From contig NZ_CAKMTD010000003.1 of the NCBI RefSeq assembly GCF_928391935.1, forward strand, positions 124,001 through 188,000: a DNA stretch of 64,000 nucleotides. The letters run 5' to 3'. This document shows, piece by piece, positions 31,635 to 45,825 of the stretch. The stretch comes from Rothia nasimurium (GTDB lineage Bacteria > Actinomycetota > Actinomycetes > Actinomycetales > Micrococcaceae). Position numbers and translations under genes: made by a program. Below the pieces are notes generated by a model, which was given only the letters and a program-made list of their open reading frames with translations, was not told where the DNA came from and did no database searches. Position 1 is the first letter of the stretch; each line of letters opens with the position of its first letter.

Positions 31635-33716
31635 ATGAACCCCAACGAGTCCTTGCACTCCGTCAGCTCAAGTTTGATGACGGCTGAGGCTACCGCCAAC
31701 ATGCCGCAGGAATTCCTGCGGTCACTCCTGCTCAAGCCGGTGTACCGGGATAAGTGGAGCCGGTACGTCCAACGGCGCCGGGGCGATTCCATCAACCAGC
31801 GGGCTGTTGCAACCTTCATCGCCTACGAACTCTCCGACTACTCCGGCCAGGACATCGACCCGGCCACCATCAAGGACCGGGTCTCCCGCGCCCTCAACGG
31901 GGATACCCTCTCAGGTTCAACCGCCCACATGTTCGCTACCGCCTTCGGCTTTACCGCAGAAGAGGAGCGGGAACTCTCCCGCACCATTGCCCTCGCAAAC
32001 CTGCATAAGAAGCTCACAGCCAACAGCGGTAAGGTCCTGGAGGCCTCCGAATCGCCCTACACCGCTATTTCAACCTCAATGGAGGCCTTTGTTGATGCCT
32101 TCGGCTACATCAAATATTTCCATTACACCGAGGTCATTATCTCTGAGAGCGACGAACTCACTGAGATAGCCTCCCGGTTTGAGTCCCCGACGTCTACGGT
32201 GACCCTGCTGGAGGGCGGAACCGTCCACAAAATCAGCCCCTATGACCGGATCCCCCTCAACGACCCGGCCAACGACGTGTGGCAGACGGTCGTCCGCACC
32301 CCCTACCCCATCCGACGCGGGCAGATTCACCGGCTCAAATACCGGATCGACCTCGATCTAGTCTCGGAAATTGAGACCACTGACTCGGCCTTCAACAACG
32401 CCCTCATGGGCCCCTACAACATCGGCAAGTTCAATCTCTGCCTCATGATCCACTTCGATGAGGCCCCCCACGAAATCCGCCAAAAGTTCTGGGCCGGGGC
32501 AAAAAGCCCCGAAACCCTGATTGAGGACATTGTCCTGCAACCCCAGACCTACGTTTCCATGTCCTTCCCCTACCTGCACGATGCAGCCTTCTCCTTCGCC
32601 TGGAGCGTCCGGAAGCAGGAAGCCCTGGAGCACTACCGGGACCTCATCGCCCAGGCCACCCCGGGCGTCCCCCTCCATCTAGATCTCGTTACCGGGGCCA
32701 CAGAGCCCCGACCAATCGATACCCCCGGCCCCGTAGAAACCAAGGGGGACCTCTTCTTCTCCCAGACCTCCCCCGACCCCTCGGATTCGGCTCCCCCGTC
32801 CCTGCCTCCGTCCCGCAAGAACCACAGCCCAGAAGACCAGGCCAACCAGTTCACCAGCACCTACCTGCGTGCCGAGCTCCTCGAACCGGGCCCCCGCGCC
32901 ATCTGGGAACCCTACCTCCACCAGGAACGCCTCAAGGAAAGCAACCCTTTCTCCATCCGAGCGATCGCACGGGCCATGAGCGCCTACCAGGAAGACACCT
33001 ACGGCCTGCACATCTCCCCCAGCGTCTACAAGGACCGGGTCTGGCGGGCCATCACCGGCCAGGGCATGAGCCAGGACACCCTTGAGCTCTTCTGCAAGAC
33101 CTTTGAGTTTTCCCCAGAAACCACCATCAGCCTCTACCGGGCCCTCAGTGGCAACACTGACGACGGTATGTCCCTCACCTACCTGGCCAACCAGCCCCAG
33201 GCCATGGCTATGTCAGCCTTTGCAGACATCCAGCTCACCGCTGACGGGTCCCCGATCACCCTCAAGCTCGGCATCATCCTCCTGGCCCTCGAGGCAGGCT
33301 GCTCGATCCTCCACCTGATCCTGCCCGGAGCCCAGGAGGTCACCGTCCCCGAAGGGAACTTCACCGTCTCCCACGTCCCTGCTGAGGAGAGCTGGGTATT
33401 TATCCCGGATTCCTTCTACAACCCCATGCAAAACTTTGCCCTGGAAATGGTGGCCCACACCGTCCCCCAGCTCGATGACGACGGCTTCTACTCCATCATC
33501 TTCCCCCTCCCCCCGCGCAGCTTCTCCCTGGGCGTCCGATGCACCACCGGCGGTGAAACCATGACCATCGCCTACTCAGATGTGCCCTACAGCCCCAGCG
33601 TCAAGCCCACCGTCTCAGCCCAGGCAACCGTCACCGACTCCTACAGCCATCTAGCCCCCATGCTGGGGGGCACCACCCTACACATCCGTTGGAAGCCAGA
33701 AGAAAGCAAAGCATAA
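31635..33716 (+). CDS. Unrecognised two-module protein with duplicated HTH-like domain
   Basis: A 693-residue soluble protein I do not recognise. It consists of two similar halves. Residues about 26-124 and 408-507 share the pattern I-x-P-x3-KDRV-x-RA-x2-G-x3-S-x2-T-x3-F-x3-F-x-F, with FLRSLLLKP matching YLRAELLEP; each resembles an alpha-helical, HTH-like module. Each is followed by a beta-rich domain (about 153-330 and 525-690). A Ser/Pro-rich linker (380-400) joins the halves. There is no signal peptide or membrane segment. The ATG at 31635 follows GAGG. It could be a DNA-binding sensor, but the function is unknown. It stands alone before a 600-base gene-free stretch. Confidence 0.72.
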   Translation: MNPNESLHSVSSSLMTAEATANMPQEFLRSLLLKPVYRDKWSRYVQRRRGDSINQRAVATFIAYELSDYSGQDIDPATIKDRVSRALNGDTLSGSTAHMFATAFGFTAEEERELSRTIALANLHKKLTANSGKVLEASESPYTAISTSMEAFVDAFGYIKYFHYTEVIISESDELTEIASRFESPTSTVTLLEGGTVHKISPYDRIPLNDPANDVWQTVVRTPYPIRRGQIHRLKYRIDLDLVSEIETTDSAFNNALMGPYNIGKFNLCLMIHFDEAPHEIRQKFWAGAKSPETLIEDIVLQPQTYVSMSFPYLHDAAFSFAWSVRKQEALEHYRDLIAQATPGVPLHLDLVTGATEPRPIDTPGPVETKGDLFFSQTSPDPSDSAPPSLPPSRKNHSPEDQANQFTSTYLRAELLEPGPRAIWEPYLHQERLKESNPFSIRAIARAMSAYQEDTYGLHISPSVYKDRVWRAITGQGMSQDTLELFCKTFEFSPETTISLYRALSGNTDDGMSLTYLANQPQAMAMSAFADIQLTADGSPITLKLGIILLALEAGCSILHLILPGAQEVTVPEGNFTVSHVPAEESWVFIPDSFYNPMQNFALEMVAHTVPQLDDDGFYSIIFPLPPRSFSLGVRCTTGGETMTIAYSDVPYSPSVKPTVSAQATVTDSYSHLAPMLGGTTLHIRWKPEESKA

Positions 33717-34230
33717 CTGAGGTCACAGGCCGCTTGTTGGCCACTGCGATATAAGCGCGACACCGGGTTTCCTAAGATAAATAGTGTTCCTCAGAAGAAC
33801 AGAATTAGTGCCTCTGAACCTCTGAGTGAGCACCTGCGACAACTGCATTCACGGGAAAACACCCCCTCATAGCGGGCTGCCACCCAACAGCTAGACAACG
33901 CTATGGTGCTGTACGAGCCTGAATCACCTCTAGGCTCCACCAGTCCCCCGGTTGAAGGCAGGCAGTACAGCCAGAATTTAATAGTGCGAAATTGAAACTG
34001 GTTACCTCATTCAGCTAGTGGTTGTGTGCCACCACTAGCCCCCATAATAAAATAAAAAAATAATACCGCTTATCCCTAGAAGTGGTTATCCCAGTTGCAT
34101 GAGTCCCCCCTCATCAAGAAGATGCAACTGTTGCAAAGAATACCCCCCCCCCGCTATTTTCTGAGGCGGTGGGGGGCTTTGTGTTTAAGGGCAGACCAAG
34201 ACCGGGAATCTGGCAGGTAGACAGTAGTAT
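33717..34230. other. Gene-free, relatively AT-rich stretch
   Basis: No gene is seen in about 600 bases between two strong genes. It contains a 9-bp hairpin (34014-34022 with 34031-34039) next to an A/T-only run, a second 9-bp hairpin (34092-34100 with 34132-34140) and a 10-C tract (34143-34152) that can pair with a G-run near 34172-34177. I recognise no known RNA. Confidence 0.5.
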
Positions 34231-34276
34231 CAAGGCCCAAGGCCCGCCCTGGTTTCTAGGGCGGGCCTTGGACCTT
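34231..34276 (-). terminator. Strong hairpin downstream of gatB
   Basis: A 14-bp perfect stem (34237-34250 with 34258-34271) with an extra outer CAAGG/CCTTG pair lies about 45 bases beyond the gatB stop. No T-run follows on the minus strand. Confidence 0.65.
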
Positions 34277-34316
34277 GTATCAGCTGGGGCTGGATTCAGC
34301 CTAGCGGGGTAGGGGT

Positions 34317-35822
34317 TTAGCCCTCGACGCCCAGCTTTTCGAGGATCAGCTCGCGCACACGTCCGGCGTCTGCCTGGCCTCGGGTAGCCTTCATGACCTG
34401 GCCGACGACGGCGCCAGCAGCCTGGACCTTACCAGCACGGATCTTATCGGCGACATCGGGCATAGCAGCCAGGGCCTCGTCGATAGCGGCGGTCAGGGCC
34501 GAATCGTCAGAGACCACGGCCAGGCCGCGCTTCTCAACGATCTCAGCTGGGGTGCCCTCACCCTCAATGACGAAGCCGAGTACCTGGCGGGCAATCTTAT
34601 CGTTGATCTTCTTACCCTCAATCAGCTGGTTAAGCTCAACGATGGTAGCGGCGGTTGCCCCGGTTTCGGTCAGCTCAACCTCGCGCTCCTTGGCGATACG
34701 GGCGATCTCGCCCATCCACCACTTACGGGCAACGGAGGCGGGAGCACCGGCGGCAACAGTCTCTTCGATGGCGTCCATCGCACCGGCGTTGACTACGTCG
34801 CGGAACTCTTCGTCTGAGAAGCCCCAGTCGGCCTTCAGACGGCGGCGGCGCTCGGCGGGAGGCTCGGGCAGCTCGGCCCGTAGGCGCTCAATCCACTCTT
34901 CATCGGTGACAACGGGAACCAGGTCGGGCTCGGGGAAGTAGCGGTAGTCATCAGCGTCAGACTTGGGGCGGCCGCTGGTGGTCTCGCGGGTGTCCTCGTG
35001 CCAGTGGCGGGTTTCCTGAACAACCTTTTCGCCAGCTTCCAGGACGGCGGCGTGGCGCTGGATCTCGTAGCGCACTGCCCGCTCAACCGAACGCAGGGAG
35101 TTGACGTTCTTGGTTTCTGAGCGGGTACCGAACTCGGTGGAGCCCTTGGGCATGAGCGAGACGTTGGCGTCGCAGCGCACGTTACCGCGTTCCATGCGGG
35201 CATCAGAGATACCCAGGTTCTTAACGATTTCGCGGATAGCAGCCACGTAGGCGCGGGCCAGCTCAGGAGCCTTGTCGCCCGCACCCACGATGGGGCGGGT
35301 GACGATTTCAATCAGGGGAACACCGGCACGGTTGTAGTCAACCAGGGAGAAATCTGCACCCTGGATACGGCCAGCGGTGCCGCCCTTGTGGGTCAGCTTG
35401 CCAGCGTCTTCTTCCATGTGGGCACGCTCGATGTCGATGGTGAAGACGGTGCCGTCCTCCAGTTCAACATCCAGGGACCCGTTGGCGGCGATGGGCTCGT
35501 CGTACTGGGAGGTCTGGAAGTTCTTGGGGGTATCGGGGTAGAAGTAGTTCTTGCGGGCAAAGTGGCTAACGGGCGCAATCTCGCAGCCTAGAGCCAGGCC
35601 CAGCTTGATGGCAGACTCTACCGCCTTGCCGTTGACGACGGGCAGGACGCCGGGCAGGCCCAGGGAGACGGGGGTGACGTTGGTGTTGGGGGTGTCACCG
35701 AACTCGTTGGGGGCGGCGTCGAACATCTTGGTCTTGGTGTTGAGTTCGACGTGAACTTCGAAGCCGAGTACGGGGTCGTACTTCTCCATGGCTTCTTCAA
35801 AGGACAGGATTTCGTCAGACAT
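34317..35822 (-). CDS. gatB: Asp/Glu-tRNA(Asn/Gln) amidotransferase subunit B
   Basis: GatB is the kinase subunit of the transamidosome that converts Glu-tRNA(Gln) (and Asp-tRNA(Asn)) to the amidated forms. The 501-residue protein has [49 protein letters not shown] and the C-terminal YqeY-like tail domain ([19 protein letters not shown]). The start codon is at 35822, directly abutting the gatA stop at 35823, with its ribosome binding site inside gatA. It is the last gene of gatCAB. Confidence 0.97.
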   Translation of the reverse strand: MSDEILSFEEAMEKYDPVLGFEVHVELNTKTKMFDAAPNEFGDTPNTNVTPVSLGLPGVLPVVNGKAVESAIKLGLALGCEIAPVSHFARKNYFYPDTPKNFQTSQYDEPIAANGSLDVELEDGTVFTIDIERAHMEEDAGKLTHKGGTAGRIQGADFSLVDYNRAGVPLIEIVTRPIVGAGDKAPELARAYVAAIREIVKNLGISDARMERGNVRCDANVSLMPKGSTEFGTRSETKNVNSLRSVERAVRYEIQRHAAVLEAGEKVVQETRHWHEDTRETTSGRPKSDADDYRYFPEPDLVPVVTDEEWIERLRAELPEPPAERRRRLKADWGFSDEEFRDVVNAGAMDAIEETVAAGAPASVARKWWMGEIARIAKEREVELTETGATAATIVELNQLIEGKKINDKIARQVLGFVIEGEGTPAEIVEKRGLAVVSDDSALTAAIDEALAAMPDVADKIRAGKVQAAGAVVGQVMKATRGQADAGRVRELILEKLGVEG

Positions 35823-37412
35823 TTACTTAGCTCCCTCGAAGTCGAAGTCACGGATTAGGGCGGCGGTGTCGGGCAACTGCTCGTGCAGGTAGCCGCCCCA
35901 CTTGGCGGTCAGCAGGGCTTCCAGGCCGGCACCGGCGCGGTAGAGGCGGGCGTCCTCGTGGGCGGGGGCGGTGAACTGGATGCCAACGGGCAGGCCGTCC
36001 TCATCTGCCAGGCCACCGGGCAGGGACAGTGAGGGCACACCGGCCAGGTTGGTGGGTACGGTGGCGATATCGCCCTTGTACATGGCCATGGGGTCGCCCT
36101 TGGTTTTCTCGCCCAGCTTGTAGGCGGTGGTGGGGGCGGTGGGGCTGATCAGTACGTCAGCAACCTCGAAAGCCTTGGCGTAGTCACGCTGGATCAGGGT
36201 GCGTACCTTCTGGGCTGAGCCGTAGTAGGCGTCGTAGTAGCCAGCGGACAGGGCGTAGGTGCCCAGGATGATGCGGCGCTTGGCTTCTGAGCCGAAGCCG
36301 GCGGCACGGGAGGCCGACATGACGCGCTCGATGGTGACGTTACCTTCTTCGGGCAGCTTACGCAGGCCGAAACGGACGCCGTCGTACTTGGCCAGGTTAG
36401 AGGAGACCTCGGAGGACATGATCAGGTAGTAGGCCCCAATTGCTTCCTTGACGGAGGGCAGGGAGACCTCAACAATCTCTGCGCCGGCTTCTTTGAGCAG
36501 CTCCAGGGACTCGTTGAAGCGGGCCATGACGCCGGGCTGGAAGCCCTCGCCGGTCAGTTCCTTGATGACGCCAACGCGCAGGCCCTTGAGGCCACCTTCA
36601 GCAGCACCGGCGCGGGCGGCGTCCGCGTAGGCGGGGACGGGCTCGTTCAGGGAGGTGGAGTCCTTGGGGTCGTGGCCACCGATAACCTCGTGCAGCAGGG
36701 CGGTGTCGAGGACGGTGCGGGCACAGGGGCCAACCTGGTCCAGGGAGGAGGCCATGGCAATGACGCCGTAGCGGGAGACCGAGCCGTAGGTGGGCTTGAC
36801 GCCGACGGAGCCGGTGACGGCTGCGGGCTGGCGGATTGAGCCGCCGGTGTCGGTGCCCAGGGCCAGGGGGGCCTGGAAGGCAGCTACTGCTACAGCGGAA
36901 CCACCGCCGGAGCCACCGGGAATACGGTCCAGGGCCCAGGGGTTGCGGGTGACGCCGAAGGCTGAGTGCTCGGTAGTGGAGCCCATAGCGAACTCGTCGA
37001 GGTTAGTCTTACCCAGGATGGGCATACGAGCCTCGCGGATCTTCTGGGTGACGGTGCCGTCGTAGGGGCTCATCCAGCCCTCGAGCATACGGGAAGCTGC
37101 GGTGGTGGGCTGGCCCTTAGTGACAATGAGGTCCTTGACGGCGATGGGGACGCCAGCCAGGGCGGGCAGCTCCTTTCCGGCGGCGCGGTCGGCGTCCACG
37201 GCGGCAGCAACCTCCAGGGCCTCCTCAGCATTCAGGTGCAGGAAGGCGTTCAGGCCGCTCTTACCGGCAGCCCGGTTCTCAGGGTCCAGGGGCTGGCCGT
37301 CAGTGGCGATAATGTGATCAATGTAGGCCTGGGTTGCCTCAACAGAGGTCACTTCACCGGCGGCCAGTTTCTCAGCAAGTTCCGCTGCAGAAAGTTTGAT
37401 GATGTCGTTCAT
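35823..37412 (-). CDS. gatA: Asp/Glu-tRNA(Asn/Gln) amidotransferase subunit A
   Basis: The amidase subunit that releases ammonia from glutamine for the GatCAB complex. The 529-residue protein carries the Ser-cisSer-Lys amidase signature: [13 protein letters not shown] (Lys), [15 protein letters not shown] and [13 protein letters not shown]. The ATG at 37412 follows AAGGAG. It lies 9 bases after the gatC stop and abuts gatB, so the three are one operon. Confidence 0.97.
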   Translation of the reverse strand: MNDIIKLSAAELAEKLAAGEVTSVEATQAYIDHIIATDGQPLDPENRAAGKSGLNAFLHLNAEEALEVAAAVDADRAAGKELPALAGVPIAVKDLIVTKGQPTTAASRMLEGWMSPYDGTVTQKIREARMPILGKTNLDEFAMGSTTEHSAFGVTRNPWALDRIPGGSGGGSAVAVAAFQAPLALGTDTGGSIRQPAAVTGSVGVKPTYGSVSRYGVIAMASSLDQVGPCARTVLDTALLHEVIGGHDPKDSTSLNEPVPAYADAARAGAAEGGLKGLRVGVIKELTGEGFQPGVMARFNESLELLKEAGAEIVEVSLPSVKEAIGAYYLIMSSEVSSNLAKYDGVRFGLRKLPEEGNVTIERVMSASRAAGFGSEAKRRIILGTYALSAGYYDAYYGSAQKVRTLIQRDYAKAFEVADVLISPTAPTTAYKLGEKTKGDPMAMYKGDIATVPTNLAGVPSLSLPGGLADEDGLPVGIQFTAPAHEDARLYRAGAGLEALLTAKWGGYLHEQLPDTAALIRDFDFEGAK

Positions 37413-37421
37413 GCCCGCTCC

Positions 37422-37718
37422 TTAGTCTTCGTCCAGAATTGCCGGAACCTTGAACTTGCCATCTTCGGCATCCGGAGCACCCGACAGGGCTTCTTCAGCC
37501 GTCAAAGTCTCACCCACGACGTCCTCACGGAAGACATTCTTGAGCGGGATGGGGTGGCTGGTTGCCGGGATATCGTCTGAGACGGCGTCTGAGACTGACT
37601 TGACGGAATCAACGATGACATCGAGCTCAGCGGCCATAGCTGCCAGCTCCTCTTCGGTCATCTCGATATGAGCCAGCATGGCGAGGTGCGCCACCTGCTC
37701 ACTCGTAATAGCAGACAT
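37422..37718 (-). CDS. gatC: Asp/Glu-tRNA(Asn/Gln) amidotransferase subunit C
   Basis: A 98-residue GatC, the belt-like subunit that stabilises the GatA-GatB interface. It shows ITSEQVAHLAMLAHIEMTEEEL at the N-terminus and the usual middle VSDDIPATSHPIPLKNVFREDV. The ATG at 37718 follows GGAAG; an in-frame ATG four codons upstream has no better site. It is first in gatCAB, with a TA-rich -10 candidate (TAGTAT) about 40 bases upstream. Confidence 0.95.
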   Translation of the reverse strand: MSAITSEQVAHLAMLAHIEMTEEELAAMAAELDVIVDSVKSVSDAVSDDIPATSHPIPLKNVFREDVVGETLTAEEALSGAPDAEDGKFKVPAILDED

Positions 37719-37773
37719 AATCACTTCCACGAGGTAGACATAGATGTTCAGTCTCTATACTACCGGCAATGCA

Positions 37774-37809
37774 GAAAACCCGCCCACCGAATCCGGTGAG
37801 CGGGCTTTC
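37774..37809 (-). terminator. Terminator of rpf
   Basis: The arms GAAAACCCGC.CACCG and CGGTG.GCGGGCTTTC pair with a few mismatches. A T-run (TTTTC) is on the minus strand after the rpf stop codon. Confidence 0.7.
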
Positions 37810-37841
37810 ACAGAAGTTTTACTCGCTAGAGAGGGTAAACC

Positions 37842-38740
<899 letters not shown>

Positions 38741-38747
38741 GTTGATA

Positions 38748-38777
38748 ACGATACTGTAACGATTTCTGCTTTGCCAA
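38748..38777 (-). promoter_or_regulatory. Promoter of rpf
   Basis: TTGGCA (38777-38772), an 18-base spacer and TATCGT (38753-38748) on the minus strand put the transcription start near 38741, giving a leader of about 204 bases. Confidence 0.6.
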
Positions 38778-38784
38778 CCCATTT

Positions 38785-39016
38785 TTGAGACAAACCACAG
38801 CGCACCTCGCTTTAAGTGACCGGCCCCACCAGCACCCCGTCCGCTCCCCTCCCCCCTGCGGAAAGCAACCTTACCACCTAAGAAAACCCCGTTATTTCAA
38901 GGATTTTTTCGGTCTAGTCATCGTCAGCCCCCTCCCCCACACAGGGCTAAGCCTGGGAAGAGAAGGCCCATAAATTTTTTTTAAATTTTTTCCGACGACG
39001 CTCCCTAAAGGTCACA
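38785..39016. other. Gene-free stretch between rpf promoter and ligA
   Basis: No gene is visible. It contains an A/T-only patch at about 38970-38992. Confidence 0.4.
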
Positions 39017-39054
39017 GGAAGGTCACAGGGACGGGGTGACGCCTGTGACCTTCC
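39017..39054 (-). terminator. Hairpin downstream of ligA
   Basis: A 13-bp perfect stem (39017-39029 with 39042-39054) lies 30 bases beyond the ligA stop. There is no clear T-run. Confidence 0.6.
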
Positions 39055-39083
39055 TGAGACCCAGCTCAACAGAAACCCGGGGT

Positions 39084-42444
<3,361 letters not shown>

Positions 42445-42448
<4 letters not shown>

Positions 42449-43575
42449 TCGAAATCGATCTCCAGTTCGTTACCAATGCCCGGGGTGATTGCCACGGGCA
42501 TGACATTCCCGAAGCCTCTAACATTCCGCACGCCCTGGGGGATCAGGACGAACTTGCTGTCACCATCGAGGGCTTCGGCAGTCGACATGTCAGTAAGGAC
42601 GACACCGGGTTCGGTGAGGGCGACCAGGCGGGAGGCCAGGTTAACGGTGGGGCCGTAGATATCTCCTAGTCGCGGGAGGACACGACCCCATACGAAGGAC
42701 ACCCTTGCTTCAGGAAGCAGCGGATCCTCACTGATAAGTTTTGAAAGAGTCAGGGCGATGCGGGCACCGTCTTGAGGTGACTCAACCAGATACATTACTT
42801 CATCGCCCACGGTTTTGATAATACGGCCGCCGCCTACGGCGATAACCTCAGCGCACCGCTGCTCGAAATGTTTGACCAGTTTTGCGAGGTTGCGTTCGTT
42901 CATCTCGCGGGAGAGGGAGGTGTAGGAGACCAAGTCGACGAAGCCGACACCTCGGGCTAGGGGCAGGTCGGTGTCGTCCAGGGTGGTGCCTTCTTCTTCA
43001 TCGCGCAAGGCGAGTCGCAAGATTGCTGAGTTGAGCATGCGACGGTAACCGTAGACGGTGATGTTTTCTAGGTCTTCGATCAGTTTGGGCATGAGCTCAA
43101 GTAGCTTGCTCCGGGCCTCTACGTCGGTCAGTCCCCCGTTGATGACCATGTCTTCAACGAGGGTCTCGATTTGCCACACCACCATGCGGTCCATCATCTG
43201 CCCGATTGATCGGGTGATGGAGAGGGTGGCGTCTTCGGAGAGTTTGCCGTGTTTGACCAGGGAGGTGATGGTTTTGAGGGCTACGGCGTCGGTGGGGGTG
43301 AAGTAGGCGTCGTCGTCAGTGAGGTTGGGTAGGCCCAGGGCCCGCCAGACCTTGCGGGCAGAGAGTAGAGATACTTCTGCTTCTTCTGCTACTTCACGGC
43401 GCTTGAGGGTTTGGTTGGCGCCGAGGAGGGCACGCTCGAGTTCCTGGACGCCGCGGCGGGCTTCTTCACTGCGGTATAGCTGCCCCTGCACAGGGGTGTG
43501 GGATTTCTTGTCGCTCCGCTGGTGTGCGACGTCTGCCGTTTCGGCGGGGACGCGACCGGGTGCTGACTTCTCCAC
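42445..43575 (-). CDS. Class III adenylate/guanylate cyclase with N-terminal regulatory domain
   Basis: A 376-residue soluble cyclase. The C-terminal catalytic domain (about residues 190-365) has both metal aspartates (GVGFVDLVSYTSL and KTVGDEVMYLVE) and the transition-state motif GDIYGPTVNLASRLV. The N-terminal half (RREVAEEAEVSLLSARKVWRALGLP, then FTPTDAVALKTI) resembles a MerR-like HTH/sensor region found in cyclases of related actinobacteria. The start is GTG at 43575 (AGAAGAG upstream); a longer frame is unsupported. It is coupled to the PP2C gene. Whether it makes cAMP or cGMP was not determined. Confidence 0.85.
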
Positions 43576-43801
43576 TGATCTCTTCTTTCTATGTGCGATG
43601 CTTGTGGCTCTGGCAACGCAAGGCGCTGCTACCCTCCAGGATACCCAGTGAATGTGAGTTGAGCTACACAAATTGATGCATTACCTCGTATTGCCTTGGA
43701 TATTTTATGCACAAAGGCAACACATTGGAATTTAATCTAGGCTATCTTCCCACATCAGATTGGGTTTATTAATCTTCCCTGACCCTCTATAGGTATGTAG
43801 G

Positions 43802-44272
43802 CTAGGCAAACTTGGCAGCCTGGGCCGTCCGTATTTCGAAACTGAATCGTTCAGGAAGCGGTACGGCCTGTAGCCGTAACTGCTGCCCGGGTAGGTAGAC
43901 CACTAAATCAGCGGCGTCGGCAACCCCCACCATATACTTCCGCCCGACACTCACGCCCTCGATATCCGTCAGAGGGATGCTCACGTCCCGGGAGGTGGAC
44001 GGGCCCCGGCGCACCACCAGCCGGTCCCCGGTTATTTGGTAACCGGTGAGCGACCAGCGCACCAGGCCCCTGAGGGCGACAAAAGCCAGCCAGAGGGCAA
44101 GGGCCAGGGCTGGCCATTGCAGCCAGTGCCCTCCACCTGCCAGGGTCGATGAAAAACTCCACAAGACCACGGCAAGGAGCAGGATCGCCACTGAGCGTAA
44201 GGCCAGAATGCCATGCGCCCGGGTGCTGTGTAGGACGCGTTCGTTCGGGTTGAGGGGGCCTCGCAGTTTCAT
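43802..44272 (-). CDS. PH-domain-containing membrane protein
   Basis: A 156-residue protein with two hydrophobic helices (about residues 24-45 and 52-70) followed by a bacterial PH (bPH2/YdbS-like) domain: GYQITGDRLVVRRGPSTSRDVSIPLTDIEGVSVG. It occupies the same place beside birA as Rv3278c in Mycobacterium tuberculosis (recalled synteny). TACCTT lies exactly 7 bases before the ATG, with no ribosome binding site (leaderless type). Function unknown. Confidence 0.85.
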   Translation of the reverse strand: MKLRGPLNPNERVLHSTRAHGILALRSVAILLLAVVLWSFSSTLAGGGHWLQWPALALALWLAFVALRGLVRWSLTGYQITGDRLVVRRGPSTSRDVSIPLTDIEGVSVGRKYMVGVADAADLVVYLPGQQLRLQAVPLPERFSFEIRTAQAAKFA

Positions 44273-44322
44273 GCTGTTAAAGGTAGTGGAAGAAACTGGG
44301 GGTTCGCCGAAAGCCTTGGTGC

Positions 44323-45183
44323 CTAGTGGCCGTAGCCGTCGGGGCGGACGTGGACGACATCCCCCACGGTGAAGCTGCGTTCTTCGCCGGTATCTGAGCG
44401 GACGACCAGCTCCCCCTCTGCTGTCAGGTCCACCCCGGTTCCCCGGTAGGTTTCGTCCCCCGGCAGGTGGATGGTCAGGTAGGAGCCCAGGGTGCTCATG
44501 CGGCTTCTGAGACGATATAACAGAGAATCCTGCCCCCCGACTGAGGCGTCAAAACCGGAAGCTGCGAAGTCACGGTAGTAGCGTTCAAAGCTAGCTGCAC
44601 ATACCGTCAGGGCCCGACTCAGGTCTACCGGCCGGCCGGTTTCTACCAGGGTGCTGGTCGCAGTGGGGACGGGCAGCTGGTCGGCAGCCAGGTTCAGGTT
44701 GAGACCCACACCCACGACAACCGAGATATTGCCCTCGGGTTCAATAACCAGCTGGGCAAGGATCCCGCAGGCTTTTCGGTTGCCGATCAAGACATCGTTA
44801 GGCCATTTAATACTGGGGCTCACACCAGCTAACTGTTCAAAGACGTCACAGGCAGCCAGGGCGGCCAGGGAGGTCAGCCAGTGGTACTGGTCTGGGGCCG
44901 GGTGGTTGTGGGGGTTGACATGGGGACGCACCAGAAAGCTGGTTGCCAGGGAGCAACCGGCAGGGGCCTCCCAGACCCGGTCGAGGCGGCCGCGTCCTGC
45001 GCTTTGGTGGTCTGTTGAGACCAGGGATAGCTCCCCGAAACTGCGGCGGACGGTCGGGTCCCCCACCAGAATCGCCCGCCCGTAGTCGTTGGTGGAGCCC
45101 ACCTGGGGTAGGATCACAACCCGGTCATAGCCGGGAGCCTCTACCGCCTCTTCCTGCAGGGTCATACCGGTGTGGTGGGTCAT
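44323..45183 (-). CDS. birA: Biotin--[acetyl-CoA-carboxylase] ligase
   Basis: Attaches biotin to the BCCP domain of acyl-CoA carboxylases. The 286-residue protein has the class II-like biotin ligase core: GSTNDYGRA, STDHQSAGRGRLDRVW, SLATSFLVRP, IKWPNDVLIGNRKACGIL and GVGLNLNL, followed by an SH3-like C-terminal domain. There is no N-terminal DNA-binding domain, so it is not a repressor. The ATG at 45183 follows GAGG with a 6-base gap. A TACAAT -10 lies upstream. Its substrate protein is encoded at 53798. Confidence 0.94.
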   Translation of the reverse strand: MTHHTGMTLQEEAVEAPGYDRVVILPQVGSTNDYGRAILVGDPTVRRSFGELSLVSTDHQSAGRGRLDRVWEAPAGCSLATSFLVRPHVNPHNHPAPDQYHWLTSLAALAACDVFEQLAGVSPSIKWPNDVLIGNRKACGILAQLVIEPEGNISVVVGVGLNLNLAADQLPVPTATSTLVETGRPVDLSRALTVCAASFERYYRDFAASGFDASVGGQDSLLYRLRSRMSTLGSYLTIHLPGDETYRGTGVDLTAEGELVVRSDTGEERSFTVGDVVHVRPDGYGH

Positions 45184-45301
45184 GGGGATCCTCGCTCTAG
45201 GTGTTGCACATCTTCTGCTCGCCATTGTACGGCCCCAACCCAGCTCTAGGGATTAAAGGTGAGATACTGGAGGGTAAGACAACCCAACCGAAAGGCCCAT
45301 C

Positions 45302-45586
45302 ATGACCGTCTACGCCGTCACCTACTCCTACGGGGACCCCGAACTGACCACCACCCACCGTCCTGCCCACCGCGAATACCTGGCCCAGCTTCACGAGTCA
45401 GGCAACCTGCACGCAGCCGGTGCCTTCCTGGACGGCGAACCCTCCGGCGCCCTGCTGATTTTCGTAGCGGACGACCGCGCCCACCTCGACCAGCTCATTG
45501 CAGCAGATCCCATGAGCACCGGCGGGGCCCTGGTGGGGTACACCGTCCGTGAGTGGAACGCTGTGATTGGCAAGGTCGGCAAGTAG
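45302..45586 (+). CDS. YciI family protein
   Basis: A 94-residue alpha/beta-barrel (ferredoxin-like) protein: TVYAVTYSYGDPELTTTHRPAHREYLAQLHESGNLHAAGAF, the LIFVADDRAHLDQLIAADP stretch and a C-terminal VREWNAVIG. The conserved His/Asp pair of YciI proteins appears as HRPAHREYL and AADP. Cellular role unclear. The ATG follows GAAAGG. It diverges from birA. Confidence 0.88.
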   Translation: MTVYAVTYSYGDPELTTTHRPAHREYLAQLHESGNLHAAGAFLDGEPSGALLIFVADDRAHLDQLIAADPMSTGGALVGYTVREWNAVIGKVGK

Positions 45587-45606
45587 GCCTTGAGAGCCAA
45601 GGACGA

Positions 45607-45640
45607 GCGGGGTGAGGCGTATGCCCCACCCCGCCCTGGT
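45607..45640 (+). terminator. Terminator of the YciI-family gene
   Basis: GCGGGGTGAGG / CCCCACCCCGC (45607-45617 with 45623-45633) is followed by CCTGGTTTTGG. Confidence 0.65.
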
Positions 45641-45744
45641 TTTGGCCCCGGCGTGTGGCGATAAGCCACCTAGCCCTGGAGCCTTATTTAGAAAAAATGC
45701 CCCTATTTCCCAAAAATATCCCGGGGTCGGGGCTGGGGCGGGTC

Positions 45745-45750
45745 TATAGT
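45745..45750 (+). promoter_or_regulatory. Candidate -10 of the carboxylase beta operon
   Basis: TATAGT lies 75 bases upstream of the beta-subunit ATG. No clear -35; a nearby TTGAGA could instead serve a second start site. Confidence 0.4.
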
Positions 45751-45825
45751 TGAGAAGAATAATCGTTACCCCAGGTCACCTACCCCACCTGACCGTCCTT
45801 TTCTTTGCGCGAATCGAGGCCCAGC

